DNA of 64,000 bases from positions 26,260,373-26,324,372 of the forward strand of contig OY720643.1 of NCBI GenBank assembly GCA_963169105.1, written 5' to 3'. Source of the stretch: Ceriagrion tenellum (Eukaryota > Arthropoda > Insecta > Odonata > Coenagrionidae). Below, one piece after another: positions 35,880 through 46,815 of this stretch; positions within the stretch are counted from its first letter, which is position 1, and each line of letters starts with the position of its first letter. Below the pieces are notes generated by a model. It was given only the letters and a program-made list of their open reading frames with translations, ran no database searches and was not told the origin of the DNA. Position numbers and translations under genes: made by a program.

Positions 35880-36550
35880 GATCGATTTTTCTACCGGAAA
35901 TGCTCCCAACCATCCTTCCCTATATTCCACTCGCAGGAACGCCACCGCGACCCACTCCCGAAAATATTTCCCCGAAATGAACTCCTCCCGTTCGGGGCAA
36001 GATTCCTCTCGGCGGAGCGACTTTAAACCTTCGCTCGGGAACCTTCCTCGCCCCTCCCAATTTCCCCGACTTCTTCGCGAAATCTAAAGCCCTTCCCGGG
36101 AGCCAATGGAGGAGGAGAGGGAGAGATTGGGAGGGCAGGGGCGACGGTGTCTCCGGTTGGCACTCGCGGTATGCGTCTTCTCGATTCCGGGCGATAAGGG
36201 ACTCCATCCCCACTCGGAGCAACACGTAATCAAGACGTGCTTCCAGGGCCCGTCGCAGATGAGACGCGATCGGGAAGGGATTCCTCAGATGGAGTCGGAG
36301 GACAAGGAGAGGGCAAGTCTTCATCGATGGACGAGATAAAGACGGGAAGAAAACGAAGGGAAAGAAGGAACCCGATGGTTTTTCGGGATGTGAGATGCAG
36401 GGGCGAGGATAAGCCGCAGCCGTCTGAAAAAGTGGAGAGAGAGAGAGAACGTGGAGGGAAAAAGAAAGGTCTGTTCGCTCCGTTTGAAAATGCGCCCGGA
36501 GGGAAAGAACTAGCGGTTCCACGAGACTGAAAGATACATGGAAGAAGAGT
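35880..36550. other. GC-rich island with long unassigned frames on both strands
   Basis: The most GC- and CpG-rich block of the window, with a purine-rich plus strand from about 36100 and an (ag)n run at 36432-36450. It holds the longest open frame here (minus strand, 36522-35920, 200 codons) as well as overlapping frames of 111 and about 100 codons on both strands. The 200-codon translation is S/P/R-rich with no domain I recognise, and simultaneous open frames on both strands are expected in such composition. An exon or promoter island cannot be excluded. Confidence 0.3.
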
Positions 36551-38391
36551 CGATATTTTTCTCACATTGTCCCGGCGGGTATATAATATGAGAAATAATC
36601 GGCATAAGGTATCAGATGAATCAATAAATTCCCATGTTACGACAACATGGACAGTAATTTTGTTAATATGACAAGATTAATAATCATCACCACTACATCA
36701 TAGTTCAGTCGCGATTCGGCGGCAAGAATATAAAAGTCAATATAGTCCTAGTAAACGTCGAATATACATGGACATCAATTCGATAATTAACGTCACTGAT
36801 AAGAAGCTAATCACCTGTTCATTAATTAATGTCAAAGAGAACAGATGTACGGCGTTGTATTTATGGCAGGTGTTGTTTTATTTTGATTCTTTATTAAAAA
36901 TGATGTTAGATATCGTCAACATCGCGATATGGTGCATGCTTTCCAACAGGATGCATAGCATATCTTTGAATACCGAGGATAACAAAGATATTTTAATTAA
37001 ATAGAATATACTTGACAATAAAATGAACATTGTATTTAATGCCGATAATTACTGAAAATATATTTACACGACCTCAAATTGGACAAGATTGACAGTACTT
37101 AATCATAAGCAGTTTGTTTTTTACGTCCAATATGACGTTTTTTTCGTGAGCAATTCAATCAACTGTGCAGAATAGATAATTAACACGCTCGGTCAGTTCT
37201 GATAAGGATTAGAGGAGAGTGTTGATTATTAGAGTGGAAGGGGTAATGTGTAAGTGGACATTCTGTAAATGGAAAATATCGCTGAAGATCACCAGAAATA
37301 TGATACTGCTAATAAGACGTTAACAAACATTACATTACCCTAACAACCAAAACGGACGACAAGGACACCTTGAAGATGTGGGTTTTATAGATAATTTGCT
37401 GCTAAGTCAATTATTATTGCAAATGTGATCTTTGGCTTAAGTTCGGTTAATAGGTAAGAAAGAAAGTATATAAATTGTCACCTGCAAGGACCTAATCTCA
37501 TCACAAGAATCCATTCTTCAGCCAAGTATTCGTCCTGCCCCTCTCTACTCCTTCTGATCACGGAATTCCGTCACTAAGTATTTTTTCTTAGTTCCCCTTT
37601 CACGCTTATCCATTATATTTGCTTAAAATAGACCCTTCAGAAATCCTTTGACCAGCATTACCTGTTCAAGCCAGCTTTAGTCTCCTCATACTCTCCCAAC
37701 AAACGTCAGATCACAAATTATCACACACTTCCTTGTTTGTATACTTTACGCTAAGAGCAAGTTATTAATACTTTTCCCAAAATGGATCTCGAACGTCGGC
37801 GGCCTGCTTTCATTTTTTTTTCTCTGAGTCCGACGCTATGCATCATACAATGCTACATCCCGAATTAGGTTTATTGCCAATTTTTTCCTCTCCATGCTTA
37901 CACGGGGTATCCGTCATTGGATATGCTATGATGTCATGGACAAATATCGCTGGAATGTCAATAGGAAGGTCCTTTCACCATTGATATTTCCCTGGATAAG
38001 CTTAAAACGAAAGTATTTGGCTGAACTGGATTGAGAATCAGGATCTCTCAACTGCCGTTAAGGTATGTAAGCCTTATGCCCACAACCCCTCATAATTTAA
38101 AGCGAATTTCCTAGAGGGTTTCAGGTGAATTTGACCTCATCTAGTCGCATGGTTCCTCAAGGCGAAACACGAAACCTTTTGTAGATATGTCTCCACTCGA
38201 GTGCATGACTGTATTTCATGATTTTTTTTTATTTTAAATTTATTTCGCAACTGTTCAGTGAATAATTGAATAGTACCAAATAGACGGAGCAATAGGTGAT
38301 TTCTGTACCTTCACAATAAATAATGTCACGATGATAATTTTACAGAAAGCAAATGAGTTTTCATGCGTCAAACTATCAATACTTATCAGGT
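36551..38391. other. No recognisable gene; contains a TATA-bearing segment
   Basis: AT-rich. The only structure noted is the TATA-containing segment at 37460-37535, annotated separately. Confidence 0.4.
37460..37535 (+). promoter_or_regulatory. Possible mobile-element core promoter (TATA segment)
   Basis: TATATAA lies at 37467-37473. About 31 bp further comes catcacaagaatccattctt, which resembles catcacaacaatccatcac downstream of the TATA box at 48175-48180. Two distant loci sharing a TATA box plus the region around the expected start suggests a repeat-borne promoter, but homology is short. Confidence 0.25.
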
Positions 38392-38398
38392 AATCAAT

Positions 38399-38666
38399 TA
38401 CAACTTTCCCGCCCGATATAACGTGATTATTATAAGATACTTGAATATTTGGTCATAAAAATATTTAACTCACAGCCAACGTTTTGCCAAATATTTTGGC
38501 ATCTTTAGGGCATTGAGCTAAATATTGAACAGGAACAAAGATACTATTTGAATTTGTTACTGTTCAATATTATGCTGAATTCCCTGAAGATTCTTGAATA
38601 TTTCGCAAAATATTGGCAGTCAGTTACATATATTAATGACCAAATATTTAAAAAACTTATTATTAT
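38399..38666 (+). mobile_element. Decayed Penelope-type inverted terminal-repeat pair
   Basis: Two inverted arms of about 120 bp face each other, roughly 38432-38545 and 38550-38665. Shared words include gaatatttggtcat, atattgaacag and aacaaa(g/t)...tactatttgaa. A tail-like ctttcccgcccgatataacg precedes the left arm, and cttatca is a possible 7-bp duplication (38392-38398, 38667-38673). On the minus strand 38508-38475 reads CTAAAGA-T-GCCAAA...TTTGGC-AAAAC-GTT-GGC. On the plus strand 38584 starts CTGAAGA-T. These are damaged hammerhead-like cores (G5A and G12A in the left arm). Confidence 0.6.
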
Positions 38667-38859
38667 CTTATCACGAAATATAGCGTAACCCTGACAGCCA
38701 AAATCCTCTCCGAAACTTTATAAGATTCCACACTTTCAGTAAGTACCGTTATAATTATATTATTCCGATGAGATAATGAATTTCCTTTGTGCGGAACGGT
38801 CGATATTTTCCGCTCAATATCGCGAAAACCCGAACGCAAGAATTATCTGCAAGCAAGGG

Positions 38860-39430
38860 AGTTGGGAGCAAGAGAAGGGGGGGTGAGAATGGGGTGGAGT
38901 AAGTGCTAGAGGGGGTTGGTTGGGTGGTTTTAAAAGGCTCAGTCAGTTGGTGAGAAGAAGGAGTGGGGGAGGTGGAGTTGGTGGTGGGCCCATCTCCCGA
39001 GAATTATGGTCGTCGAGATAAGGCGGTGGTGTGGGAGGAGGAGGAGGAGGAGGCTGAGGCAAGAAGAAGGAGAAGAAAAGAGAAAGAGAGAGAAAAGGAG
39101 GTTAACCAACCAAGATGGGAGCGGGAGATTTATTCCCAGCCGTGAAGAGTATAGAGTGCGAGGGAAAGAGGGGTGGAAAGGAAGCCGGGGAGAGGGGGTG
39201 GAAAAATAAAGGAAATTATCTTTCACAGAGGAGTCCTCAGCCGCGGTAGATGGGAAAGGGTCCTCCGGAACGTCCTTCGCCATTTAAAACCAACCGACCC
39301 CACCCACTTTGGAGAGAAGGGAAGGGGTGGAATAGTGGGCTCGAAAATTAATTCAATGGAGGAAAGAGGAGAGTGGTGGCATTGGGGAGGGGGAGAAGGA
39401 AGGGAGGTTTTTATGTAAATGGGCCGCCCT
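38860..39430. other. GC-rich, strongly purine-skewed segment
   Basis: Plus strand dominated by G and GA runs (gga/aga repeats at 39028-39110, 39150-39200, 39380-39410). Frames on both strands (114 codons on the minus strand) reflect this skew. No family recognised. Confidence 0.3.
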
Positions 39431-39899
39431 GACATTAGATGCGAGCGATATCGGGAGATTGATTGAACTGTTCCGCCTTTAGTGGCGTAGGCTAAGGTGG
39501 GAGTGGCCCGTAACTTTTATCGGAACTGACCGAGCTGCCTTCGGTTAACACCTCGAGACTGCAAGTGAACCCTGGGCTACCCTGATGTATATATTCTTCT
39601 TTACATTCCAATTAAAATATATAGAGGGCTAAACGCCATGGAATAATTAACCCAAATGGCTAAAATTCGAACTTTAATGAAAGATCCAAATAGTCCCATG
39701 TCATAAATTATTGTTAAACGGGTGGACATTGTTATTAACCCAATCACTGAGCGTTTACTCTGCTATTTTGCGGGAAATTATTGCCTGCAGACACAAAATT
39801 GAAGGTAAGATAACAATGTTGATGACATTATTTCGCAAAAACTAAAAAATAGACCAGTTTTCAATTATCATTGAAATCTAACATTATTATTACTACAAC
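39431..39899. other. No recognisable gene
   Basis: AT-rich; nothing recognised. Confidence 0.4.
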
Positions 39900-40055
39900 A
39901 ACAATGATATGAGGTCCTTGATAATGACATAAAGTGTCGAAACCATGGTCGGTGCTTATTAAACAGTGTGGAAATTTACTATCGTCTTTTCATTCTTACC
40001 AGTATGGATGTTGAATATTTCCACAAAGTTACGCCTGAAACTCTTTCATACGGTC
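39900..40055 (+). mobile_element. Penelope-type terminal repeat fragment with hammerhead-like core and tail
   Basis: 39918-39950 reads TTGATAA-T-GACA...TGTC-GAAACC-AT-GGTC: stem II is a perfect 4-bp GACA/TGTC, and stem III can form ACC/GGT with a 2-nt loop before the GUC-type cleavage triplet. C3 and G8 are replaced by T and A. It continues with gtgtggaaatttac. At 40014-40045 aatatttccacaaagttacgcctgaaactc matches the reverse complement of the tail of the 50.9-kb element. Only one arm remains here; a related arm on the opposite strand is at 41836-41885. Confidence 0.55.
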
Positions 40056-40520
40056 ATCAGTGATGTCTCATTGCTACCTGAACGCTTCAGAGCTCCAAAC
40101 GGACCGCTCAACAGCGCGCTACAAATGCTACGTAGTGCTTGGAGCGTCAACTGCACCACATCGAACATCTCTTCATCATCGCTGGTCGTTCTATCTCTAG
40201 ATAGGTTTACTGCAGCCCGCCATTCTTCCCTATCTAATGCCAGTTCCCTTACTTCCTGGTATTTCTTCCTCATCATTGGTCCATCAATCCTAAGATTGGC
40301 TTCACCCCTCCACCCTTTCCTATCTAATGCTAGTTTCCACCTTACCTCCTGGTATCTCTCCCTATGTATTTTCCTTTTCATTTGATCCATTAAATTTATT
40401 CCTGGGTTTTCCTCTCGGGACTTTTACCTCTATTTTACCGTCAATTATATTCTTCACAATCCCATTGTGCCTCAGGATGTGTCCAATCCATCTTTTTGTT
40501 CCTATGTACTCCGATATACT
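40050..40520 (-). pseudogene. LINE ORF2 C-terminal fragment, copy B, with duplicated end
   Basis: Minus strand: a WIGHILRHNG-like block (from about 40495), VPRGKPRNKF, then MDQMKRKIHRERYQEVRWK and LALDRKGWRGEANL, then a second shorter copy of the same end, MMRKKYQEVRELALDREEWR, and AAVNLSRDR. The arrangement GRPRxxFMDQIK - YQEVxxLAxDRxxWR is the usual C terminus of RTE/CR1-type LINE proteins. The doubling within about 120 bp suggests a second truncated insertion or a short tandem duplication. The part between about 40150 and 40390 is still open. Confidence 0.75.
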
Positions 40521-40899
40521 ATATTAGATCCAGCCATGAGAATAAAATCAGGGAAATAGACTGTAGAACAGACAGGTTTAAAATGTCGTTCTTTTTCGCT
40601 ATCGATAAGAGACCATAGTGGCTGCCGATTGGACCTTGAAGTAGGTTAGTCAACGGGTTGTCTAGTTGATTTGTTGATTTGCTCCCTAATACTTGTTTTT
40701 CAATCTGCCGCGCATAACAAGGTTCACGTATCGCATGATCCTTGCACGACTTATGTATCTCGTTTACGTAGGTACATTATGCACTCATTCAATAGTTTTG
40801 TAGCATTGGTAGAATACGTATAGTGAAAAGGATTTTGGTGAAAGTTTCATGAACATTATAATGCATATCTGTGATAACTCGCCCCGAGCAAAACATCCT
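40521..40899. other. No recognisable gene
   Basis: Unassigned sequence between two LINE fragments. Confidence 0.4.
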
Positions 40900-41160
40900 T
40901 AAATGGCTTGCAGGGTAATATCCCTCATCATTGGTCCATTATTCATTTACTTCCTTCTTAATTTTTCCTATGTTTATATCCTTCCTCTTGAGACTCTTCC
41001 ATGTAAATTTGAGTCAAGTGTTTTCCTCACAAACCCATTGTGTGTATCCTATTATTCTGGATCCTCTCATTTGTATAGGGTTCCATTAGGTCTTTTCCTA
41101 TTTTGACCATCTGTAAACTTCATTATTTCTTATTTTGTCCATCCTTCTCCGGGTTGTGAA
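40900..41160 (-). pseudogene. LINE ORF2 C-terminal fragment, copy C, heavily decayed
   Basis: DNA-level similarity on the minus strand to copies A and B: cacaatgggtttgtgagga, then a gaggaaggatataaaca stretch in place of the GRPRN block, then aatggaccaatgatgaggga. Frames are broken throughout, so only nucleotide homology supports it. Confidence 0.5.
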
Positions 41161-41835
41161 CGTTCGTCCGTCCGTCCACAACCCAATACATACCCTCAGC
41201 CTAATCACATGTTAAGCCATCCAGTAAACTTCATGAGAGGGCTTAACAGGGCTTTAATATCATTACCGTGTCAGGTTCTTGCCCTACTGAGATAGGAGAT
41301 TCTGCCACGATCTATAAATTCCCCCGATTTATCCCATTTGTCAAACTTTCAGTGGCGCTGTAGACGCTGTTGAATCTCCGTCTGCTGTGAGCACGCCAGA
41401 TTTACTCTGGCTAGATGCTCAGGGGCTTTCGAATTCGATATGCGGACGTGATTTTGCTGCCCTGGTCAAAGAGAAATCTTAAGAAAACCCTAGGTAACCC
41501 ACACGTAGCTGAAGCATAGTTTTTCACGAGGTACCCATTTTTCCCACTGCCTATAGCCACTAAGATTCGCTATATACGATACAAGTTAATAAAAAAAATG
41601 CTCAGGTTGCTGCATATTTCAGGGATAACCAACCAGTACCTCGTCCAAGCGAGTGTGAGTATAACAGAAAGAGTAAGCAGAAATATGACCACTGGGAGAG
41701 GCAACTGTATTTACAATTACTAAACAAGGAAACTAGACATATGAAAATGTAACTACGGTATGAAAGATCGATGATTAACGATTAGGCACGTTAACCTAAT
41801 TGCTGATGAAATACCTGTACTTTCCCACACTTTGT
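41161..41835. other. No recognisable gene; short gtccgtccgt-type microsatellite at the left edge
   Basis: A short (cgtc)n-like run at 41163-41181. The rest is unassigned. Confidence 0.4.
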
Positions 41836-41885
41836 ATGACCTACGACCGGTTTTCGACATTCACGTCATTCTCAAAAAGTATTTT
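41836..41885 (-). mobile_element. Penelope-type terminal repeat fragment, minus orientation
   Basis: On the minus strand 41875-41845 reads TTGAGAA-T-GACG...TGTC-GAAAACC-GGTC, matching the core at 39918-39950. It is followed by gtaggtcatacaaagtgtgg, related to the gtgcttattaaacagtgtgg that follows the other core. Again T and A replace C3 and G8. Stem II is GAC/GTC plus a G-T pair. Confidence 0.5.
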
Positions 41886-41934
41886 CAACATAAAGTTTTG
41901 TGTCTGCGTTTTCTGTTCATGATAGGTCAATTCA

Positions 41935-42310
41935 ATTATGTAAAGAAACAACTGTCAACTGGTGAACAGCGTCAAGTAACTTTATACGGTGCAGAGATGT
42001 GGACTCTGGGAAACGAGTATAGTCAATGCGCATTCCAGGCATGGGTATGGAGCAGAATGGAAAAGGAACGGATGAATGGACGGGAAACAAACGATGAAGT
42101 GCATGATGAGTGGGGAGAGGAAACTTCAAAAGGAGACTAAAGGAAGGCATAGTAGGCTGTAGCAACAAGTAATGAGAGGAAAGGGAATACTGAAGTCAGA
42201 ATTAACATAGTTTTTATGGACGGGGAGAGGCCGGTCAAAAGCTTAGATGAAGAAAGAAGTGCAAGGGCCTACTATCGAAAAATAGAGAGAAAATTCCTCT
42301 TCCATTAAAG
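41935..42310 (+). pseudogene. LINE reverse-transcriptase C-terminal fragment
   Basis: The plus-strand frame has TLYGAEMWTL, then FQAWVWSRMEKERMN and ETNDEVHDEWGEE. This corresponds to the conserved LYGxExWTL - FExWxWRRM - TNxEVLxxxGE blocks near the end of many non-LTR reverse transcriptases. After a stop, a decayed MRGKGILKSE block and the basic end follow to about 42300. Protein space between blocks is normal, but stops and a frameshift mark it as dead. It is a different family from copies A-C. Confidence 0.75.
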
Positions 42311-43565
42311 CCCAAATTAACCAGTAAGCTACACTAATAAATAGATAACAATACACTTTTTCATGCGCCGTCTCAAAATTTAAATAAAATGATTTATTCA
42401 TTCAATGTTATAGCGTAGTAATATTTTAAATTATTTTTTATAATCACCTTTTATTTTCATATCACACATTTGTATCCGCATCGCTTCCTTCGAGACTTCA
42501 TGCAGACATTTCAATTCCCATCTTTATCAGCCTCGACTTACACGAAAGAGGGCATTGGAATTGATTCCTTGTTCATATCACTTCCTTTAATGCTCAGCCT
42601 CAGTCCATTCATTTTCTCTTCCTCCAAGAATATATCGAGTGGAGCGAGTAAGAGTTGGCATCCCTCTCTTGCTTACATGTCAGGTTCAGATTCATTTGCA
42701 CCTAACGTATCAAGATGGCCCCGGGTACTTGTACTCGGTAAAACTTTTTGTGCCTTGGTATTCCTTGGCAAGGTTTCCTGGTAATTTGGACATCTTGCTC
42801 TTCTCTATATGTGGCGATAGGCCCGTTCCAAATCCGCTTCGCGAATACCGCAAGCAGTGGTTTATTGCGGAGAATGACTGCTCCACACTGCGTCCTCGAG
42901 CGCGGATTTCCACATTCCCTTGTTGTTCTTCAGTCGTACACTTATCGCAGAACTTCATCCTTGCTTTCATATTGCCGAACAATTTCTTATGCAACGTGTT
43001 TATTTGTCTTTTACATAAAAACATTTGACTGTTTTATAAATATATAAGGTCAACACCGTAGCTTTTTTCTAATACATTACCCCTTCCAAGAGTTTATTCT
43101 TCCGTTTAAGGTTAACCATAATAAAACACCCTAAAACTAATCGAGCAAAATAGCATAACCGGGCGTTTCCAGTTACTATTCTAAATTACCACATGAGCAT
43201 AACATGTTAACATTTCATTTGTCGCACAATTTATGAGAAAAAATTGGCTCCATTAAGAAAATTATGCATAATTTCAATAATCTACTATTAGCTGAAGGGT
43301 TACATAAGCGCCTACCGGCAAGTCGGTGGAGTATGCCTTCGTTCGGCGCAAAATTGTGTACATTGGAGTGCACTTAATGTTAGTTTACTCAAACTTAATG
43401 ATAAGCTAAAATGATGTTGCAATTAACTACCATTACCAATCATTTTTACAAATCACCGACTAATTTTTATCGCGAATAGATTTCTGGGGATGGCAGTGAT
43501 CCCGGGTGGAATAAGACAATTTAAAACAGAAGAGTGGTTTTTATGATTAGTTGGCTGCAAATTGG
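42311..43565. other. Unassigned; several overlapping open frames at 42470-43050
   Basis: Plus-strand frames of 104, 129 and 99 codons and a minus-strand frame of 104 codons overlap here. Mutual overlap on both strands and lack of any recognised motif argue against a gene, but an exon is not excluded. Confidence 0.35.
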
Positions 43566-43885
43566 GGAAGGTGACTTACGACTAAGGTCACAAGTGCCTT
43601 AGAAGACAGACAGCATAGTTATAAAGACAGAGATATCGTGGGAAATGGAGGTAAGGGCAGAGAGGTAACCCGTCGTCGGAATTAGCCTGCTCTTAATGAA
43701 AGACACCAAGGGGGCAACAATTTCACTCCGATTCGACGGACGGAGCTATGCACTTGTAGTGCTCTTGGTGAAGAACCCAACGCGGGATCGGAATGCACCC
43801 TGTAAGACCCTAGTACTTACGGGATACGAGTACCGGCATTCGGGTTGGGCCGCCAGAGGCCACCGCATCAACCCGACGTCAAGAG
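43566..43885 (-). mobile_element. tRNA-derived SINE, copy 2, diverged
   Basis: On the minus strand: a tRNA-like head with gatgcggtggcctctggcgg (A-box region) and ggtactcgtatcccg (B-box region), then gatcccgcgttgggttcttc, a body with tccgtcgaatcgg and cccttggtgtctttcatt, and a tail with ccttagtcgtaag. The body aligns with the SINEs at 22685 and 51652, but the region between head and body differs and there is an insertion in the tail. Confidence 0.65.
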
Positions 43886-44649
43886 CATACGCTTACAACT
43901 ATATGTTAATGCTGCCTGTTCTTCTGAAGTCGAGACAGTCATGTGCTGTCTCGTGACTACAATGGTATGAAAGCAACTGATTTGGATAGTATCTTCAGCC
44001 ATTCATTAAATCTTATTAATTTAACTCCTTATAACTCTTTATATAACTGTTTAATTTCCATTTTAACCGATTTGTTTACTTTAGTAGACGATTTGCTTCC
44101 ACTTAATACAACACTGTGACATTTAGTAGAGGAGTACGCTTGGTTAAAAAACATGAGTGACTAAAGAAAAAAATTAGGGATTTTCTCCCACTAATGAATA
44201 TAAGCATAAGAAAAGGATGAGAGAATCCACGGGTTTTAATAATGACGAAGATAATAACCGATGGCGGAGTTGTAGATGTGAAAGAGGGTGCGACCTAAAT
44301 TACGCGGTATGAGTCAGAAAAATATGCACTCATTTCGTAATATGGTAGAAAACTCATTGAGAACAGGTATATAAAACATAAAGAATTGCAAGCTTGTTGT
44401 CCCAATTCATGAATCTCAGTGAAGAGAAATGGATTCATAAGAATTAGATATAAAAAAATAAATCGAAATTATCGAGTCTCTTGGCATGGTCTTAGGCAAA
44501 AAAGATGATTTTATTTTACATAGAATGGACATGAAATTGGAGTGTAGAACGCGCAGAACTAAATTAAACAAATAAGCTCAATAATAAGCAAGCGCTGTTA
44601 TAATCATGAACTTGATCTTATCGCGGACATGATCTTTGCGGAAATTTCA
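43886..44649. other. No recognisable gene
   Basis: AT-rich; nothing recognised. Confidence 0.4.
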
Positions 44650-44870
44650 ACCAGAGTTTGAGGTGAGTATAGTCCTCCATTTTGACCGAGTGCTGTCTGA
44701 ACGGATAACCTGAATACACTGACTCGGAACCTTTGTCCTGGTATCCCTTTATCAACCCAACTTTACAGACTTGTTCACGTCAAAAACTGAACATTTGCCG
44801 GACTTGAACTCACAACCAGGATCCGGCGAGGATTTTATCCAACTACCACCGAAATGGAAATTAACGATTC
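44650..44870 (-). mobile_element. Possible second family of tRNA-derived SINE
   Basis: On the minus strand 44862-44797 reads ggtggtagttggataaaatc (A-box-like TGGTAGTTGG), then gtgagttcaagtccgg (B-box-like AGTTCAAGTCC), at roughly tRNA spacing, followed by a gttttgacgtgaacaag body. Only one copy is visible, so repeat status is inferred. An isolated decayed tRNA is the alternative. Confidence 0.4.
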
Positions 44871-45119
44871 AAGCCAAGAATATTTCAAAAATAAAAATAG
44901 CTGACAAAAGACAAGGCCACACTCCACTGCAATAATTTGACATTCGTCGGAGCTAGAACAGAAATAGTTACACCAAATACTTGAGCTACAGTCGTTTGGA
45001 GCTTTGACTTACATAAGGTATTAAAAAATACAGCGCCTCAAATAGTAATACCCTAAAAATACAGCTGTTAATTGAGCAGAGACGCATTGATGATAAAGAA
45101 ACCCAATCTTCTTTAATTA

Positions 45120-45870
45120 CTCCAGTGGTGCATGAATGCGAGCGGGGGGGGATAGGGGAGGGTTGGCCTTCTGTGTTAGATTTCGGGAATGGCCACCATT
45201 CCTCTTGGGGAGAAATATCGCCAGCGGGCGCTTAAAACGTTTAAATGCTAAAACGGGCGGGAATTTATTGTGAGGCCAGCTCGCAGTCTGCAAGAGTAGT
45301 CTCGGGAAAGGAAGCGGACAAAAACACGTGATTCATTGGATCAAGATCGTGCGCCGAACAAAATACCATCAATTTTTTACGCTGATAAATTTTGATCGGT
45401 CTTCCGAAAAAAGAAACAATGACGGGGGAGACACCGCGACATAAATTCCTCCCGCGTCAACTGCGTTCCCTTCCCGATCCTCCTGAAATGCCAGTCTATG
45501 CATTCGTAAAAATCCTCCCGACGTACTGCGTGTGTGTGGGTACGCGTGAAGCGAATGTTCATTTCTCTCGATTTGATTCCCTTGGAAAACCACGCGTTCG
45601 CGCACGGGAAAAATCGTTTCCCTCCTCAGTATATGTATTTGCCATTCTCCGCCGCCGCAAACTGGAATGGATTCCCGTTTGAAAACCTTTAGGTTTTTTT
45701 TTTTTGCCGCCGCGATATTGAATTTATAGGATTTGGATCCCATCACACGAGGGGAGGGGTACAGTTTTTTAGGGTGTGGGGAAACTTCACGACAATGCGG
45801 GGGTAGGCTGACGGAATTCATTCGGTGTTGGCTTTCTGGGGAGACATATAAGATAGGGAGTGCTCCAGCA
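45120..45870. other. GC/CpG-rich segment with an unassigned 150-codon frame
   Basis: CpG-rich, especially 45340-45660. The minus-strand frame 45821-45369 (150 codons) and a plus-strand frame of 96 codons overlap. Neither resembles a known protein. Confidence 0.3.
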
Positions 45871-45962
45871 CAAATAAGAAACGGTGATGAGACTGCAGTC
45901 TTAAACGTGAATAAAAAATTTCAATATGACCTGAAATTCCCACTAGGTTCATGTACTAAATA

Positions 45963-46030
45963 CAGTGGAAACTGTCTATAATGGACATTGTACACAGCGG
46001 AAACTTGTCCATAACGGAAAACTTTCTTGG
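45963..46030. mobile_element. Solitary pogo/Tigger-like terminus
   Basis: TA followed by cagtggaaactgtctataat, then a ggaaacttgtccataacgga block. The same inner block, gggaacttgtccacaacgga, recurs at about 46999-47018 in direct orientation. No matching right end was found. The next element (46072-46813) lies between the two blocks, so this may be an older element interrupted by it. Confidence 0.45.
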
Positions 46031-46071
46031 TTCCAATCAGCGACATTAGAATTCCCATGCAATTTATAATA

Positions 46072-46813
46072 CAGTATATTCCAGTTAATTGGGGCACATT
46101 GGGACCGGCGTAGGTACTTTGACCCAATTAAGCGGCTGCCCCGATTAAGCGAAGTATCCCGTTAAACACGCATAAACAAATGTAGAAATGAAAGAAATAA
46201 GACTAAATAAGGATTGTAAGGCAAAACGCTTATTAAATTATAAATTTGTTGAATAAATCAGCGAAAACAATTTTTAAAATTTTCAGCAATTCTATAAGTC
46301 TTGTTGAAAATATTTCTCTCAGCCTCAGGTGATGCTGGATGGACGCATTTTACGATGTCCCATTAAAGAACAATGCACCTTTAATTAAATAAGAATACGC
46401 GTATCTATGTACGTTAGATACACTTATCTCTTGAAACATTGCCTACAGCCCAACCACCGCCTCCAGAGTCCACTCCCCTAAAAACGACTCAACACTGGAA
46501 GAAGTCTCGTGGTCCGGAAACGGAATCCGGTTCCCCTACAGGCTGCTCTAAGAGCTTTAAAAGAAAGAATAGGTACCTATATGGAAAATAAGATTAAGTG
46601 AAAGAAGTAGAATTTTAAATGTTAAAAAATCGTATCCTGATATGAAAAAAATTTGCATTTCCTTGCGAGTTTAGAGTCAATGTCGCCAATGCATGTCCCA
46701 ACCAAGCGGAGAAAACACAGGGATATTCTTCAATTGGGTTCTGTTCTGCAAGACTTGCTCCAATTAAGCGGTTGCCCCAATAAGCCGGTGGCCCAATTAA
46801 CCGGAGTCTACTG
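46072..46813. mobile_element. 742-bp pogo/Tigger-like non-autonomous transposon with TA duplication
   Basis: Left end cagtatattccagttaattg and right end (complement) cagtagactccggttaattg form terminal inverted repeats flanked by TA on both sides (46070-46071, 46814-46815). Inside each end are further caattaagcgg / ccgcttaattg words (46123-46150 and 46750-46800). The interior has no transposase-like frame. CAGT-type ends, the TA target and imperfect long inverted repeats fit pogo/Tigger or a related Tc1/mariner group. Confidence 0.7.
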
Positions 46814-46815
46814 TA

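Noticed and set aside
35920..36522. 200-codon minus-strand frame, the longest in the window
   Set aside because: It lies in a GC-rich, strand-skewed block where long frames are open on both strands at once. The translation is S/P/R-rich with no domain, and no splice or start evidence supports it.
39966..40385. 139-codon plus-strand frame
   Set aside because: A composite of a Penelope-type tail and the complement of the doubled LINE end, not a gene.
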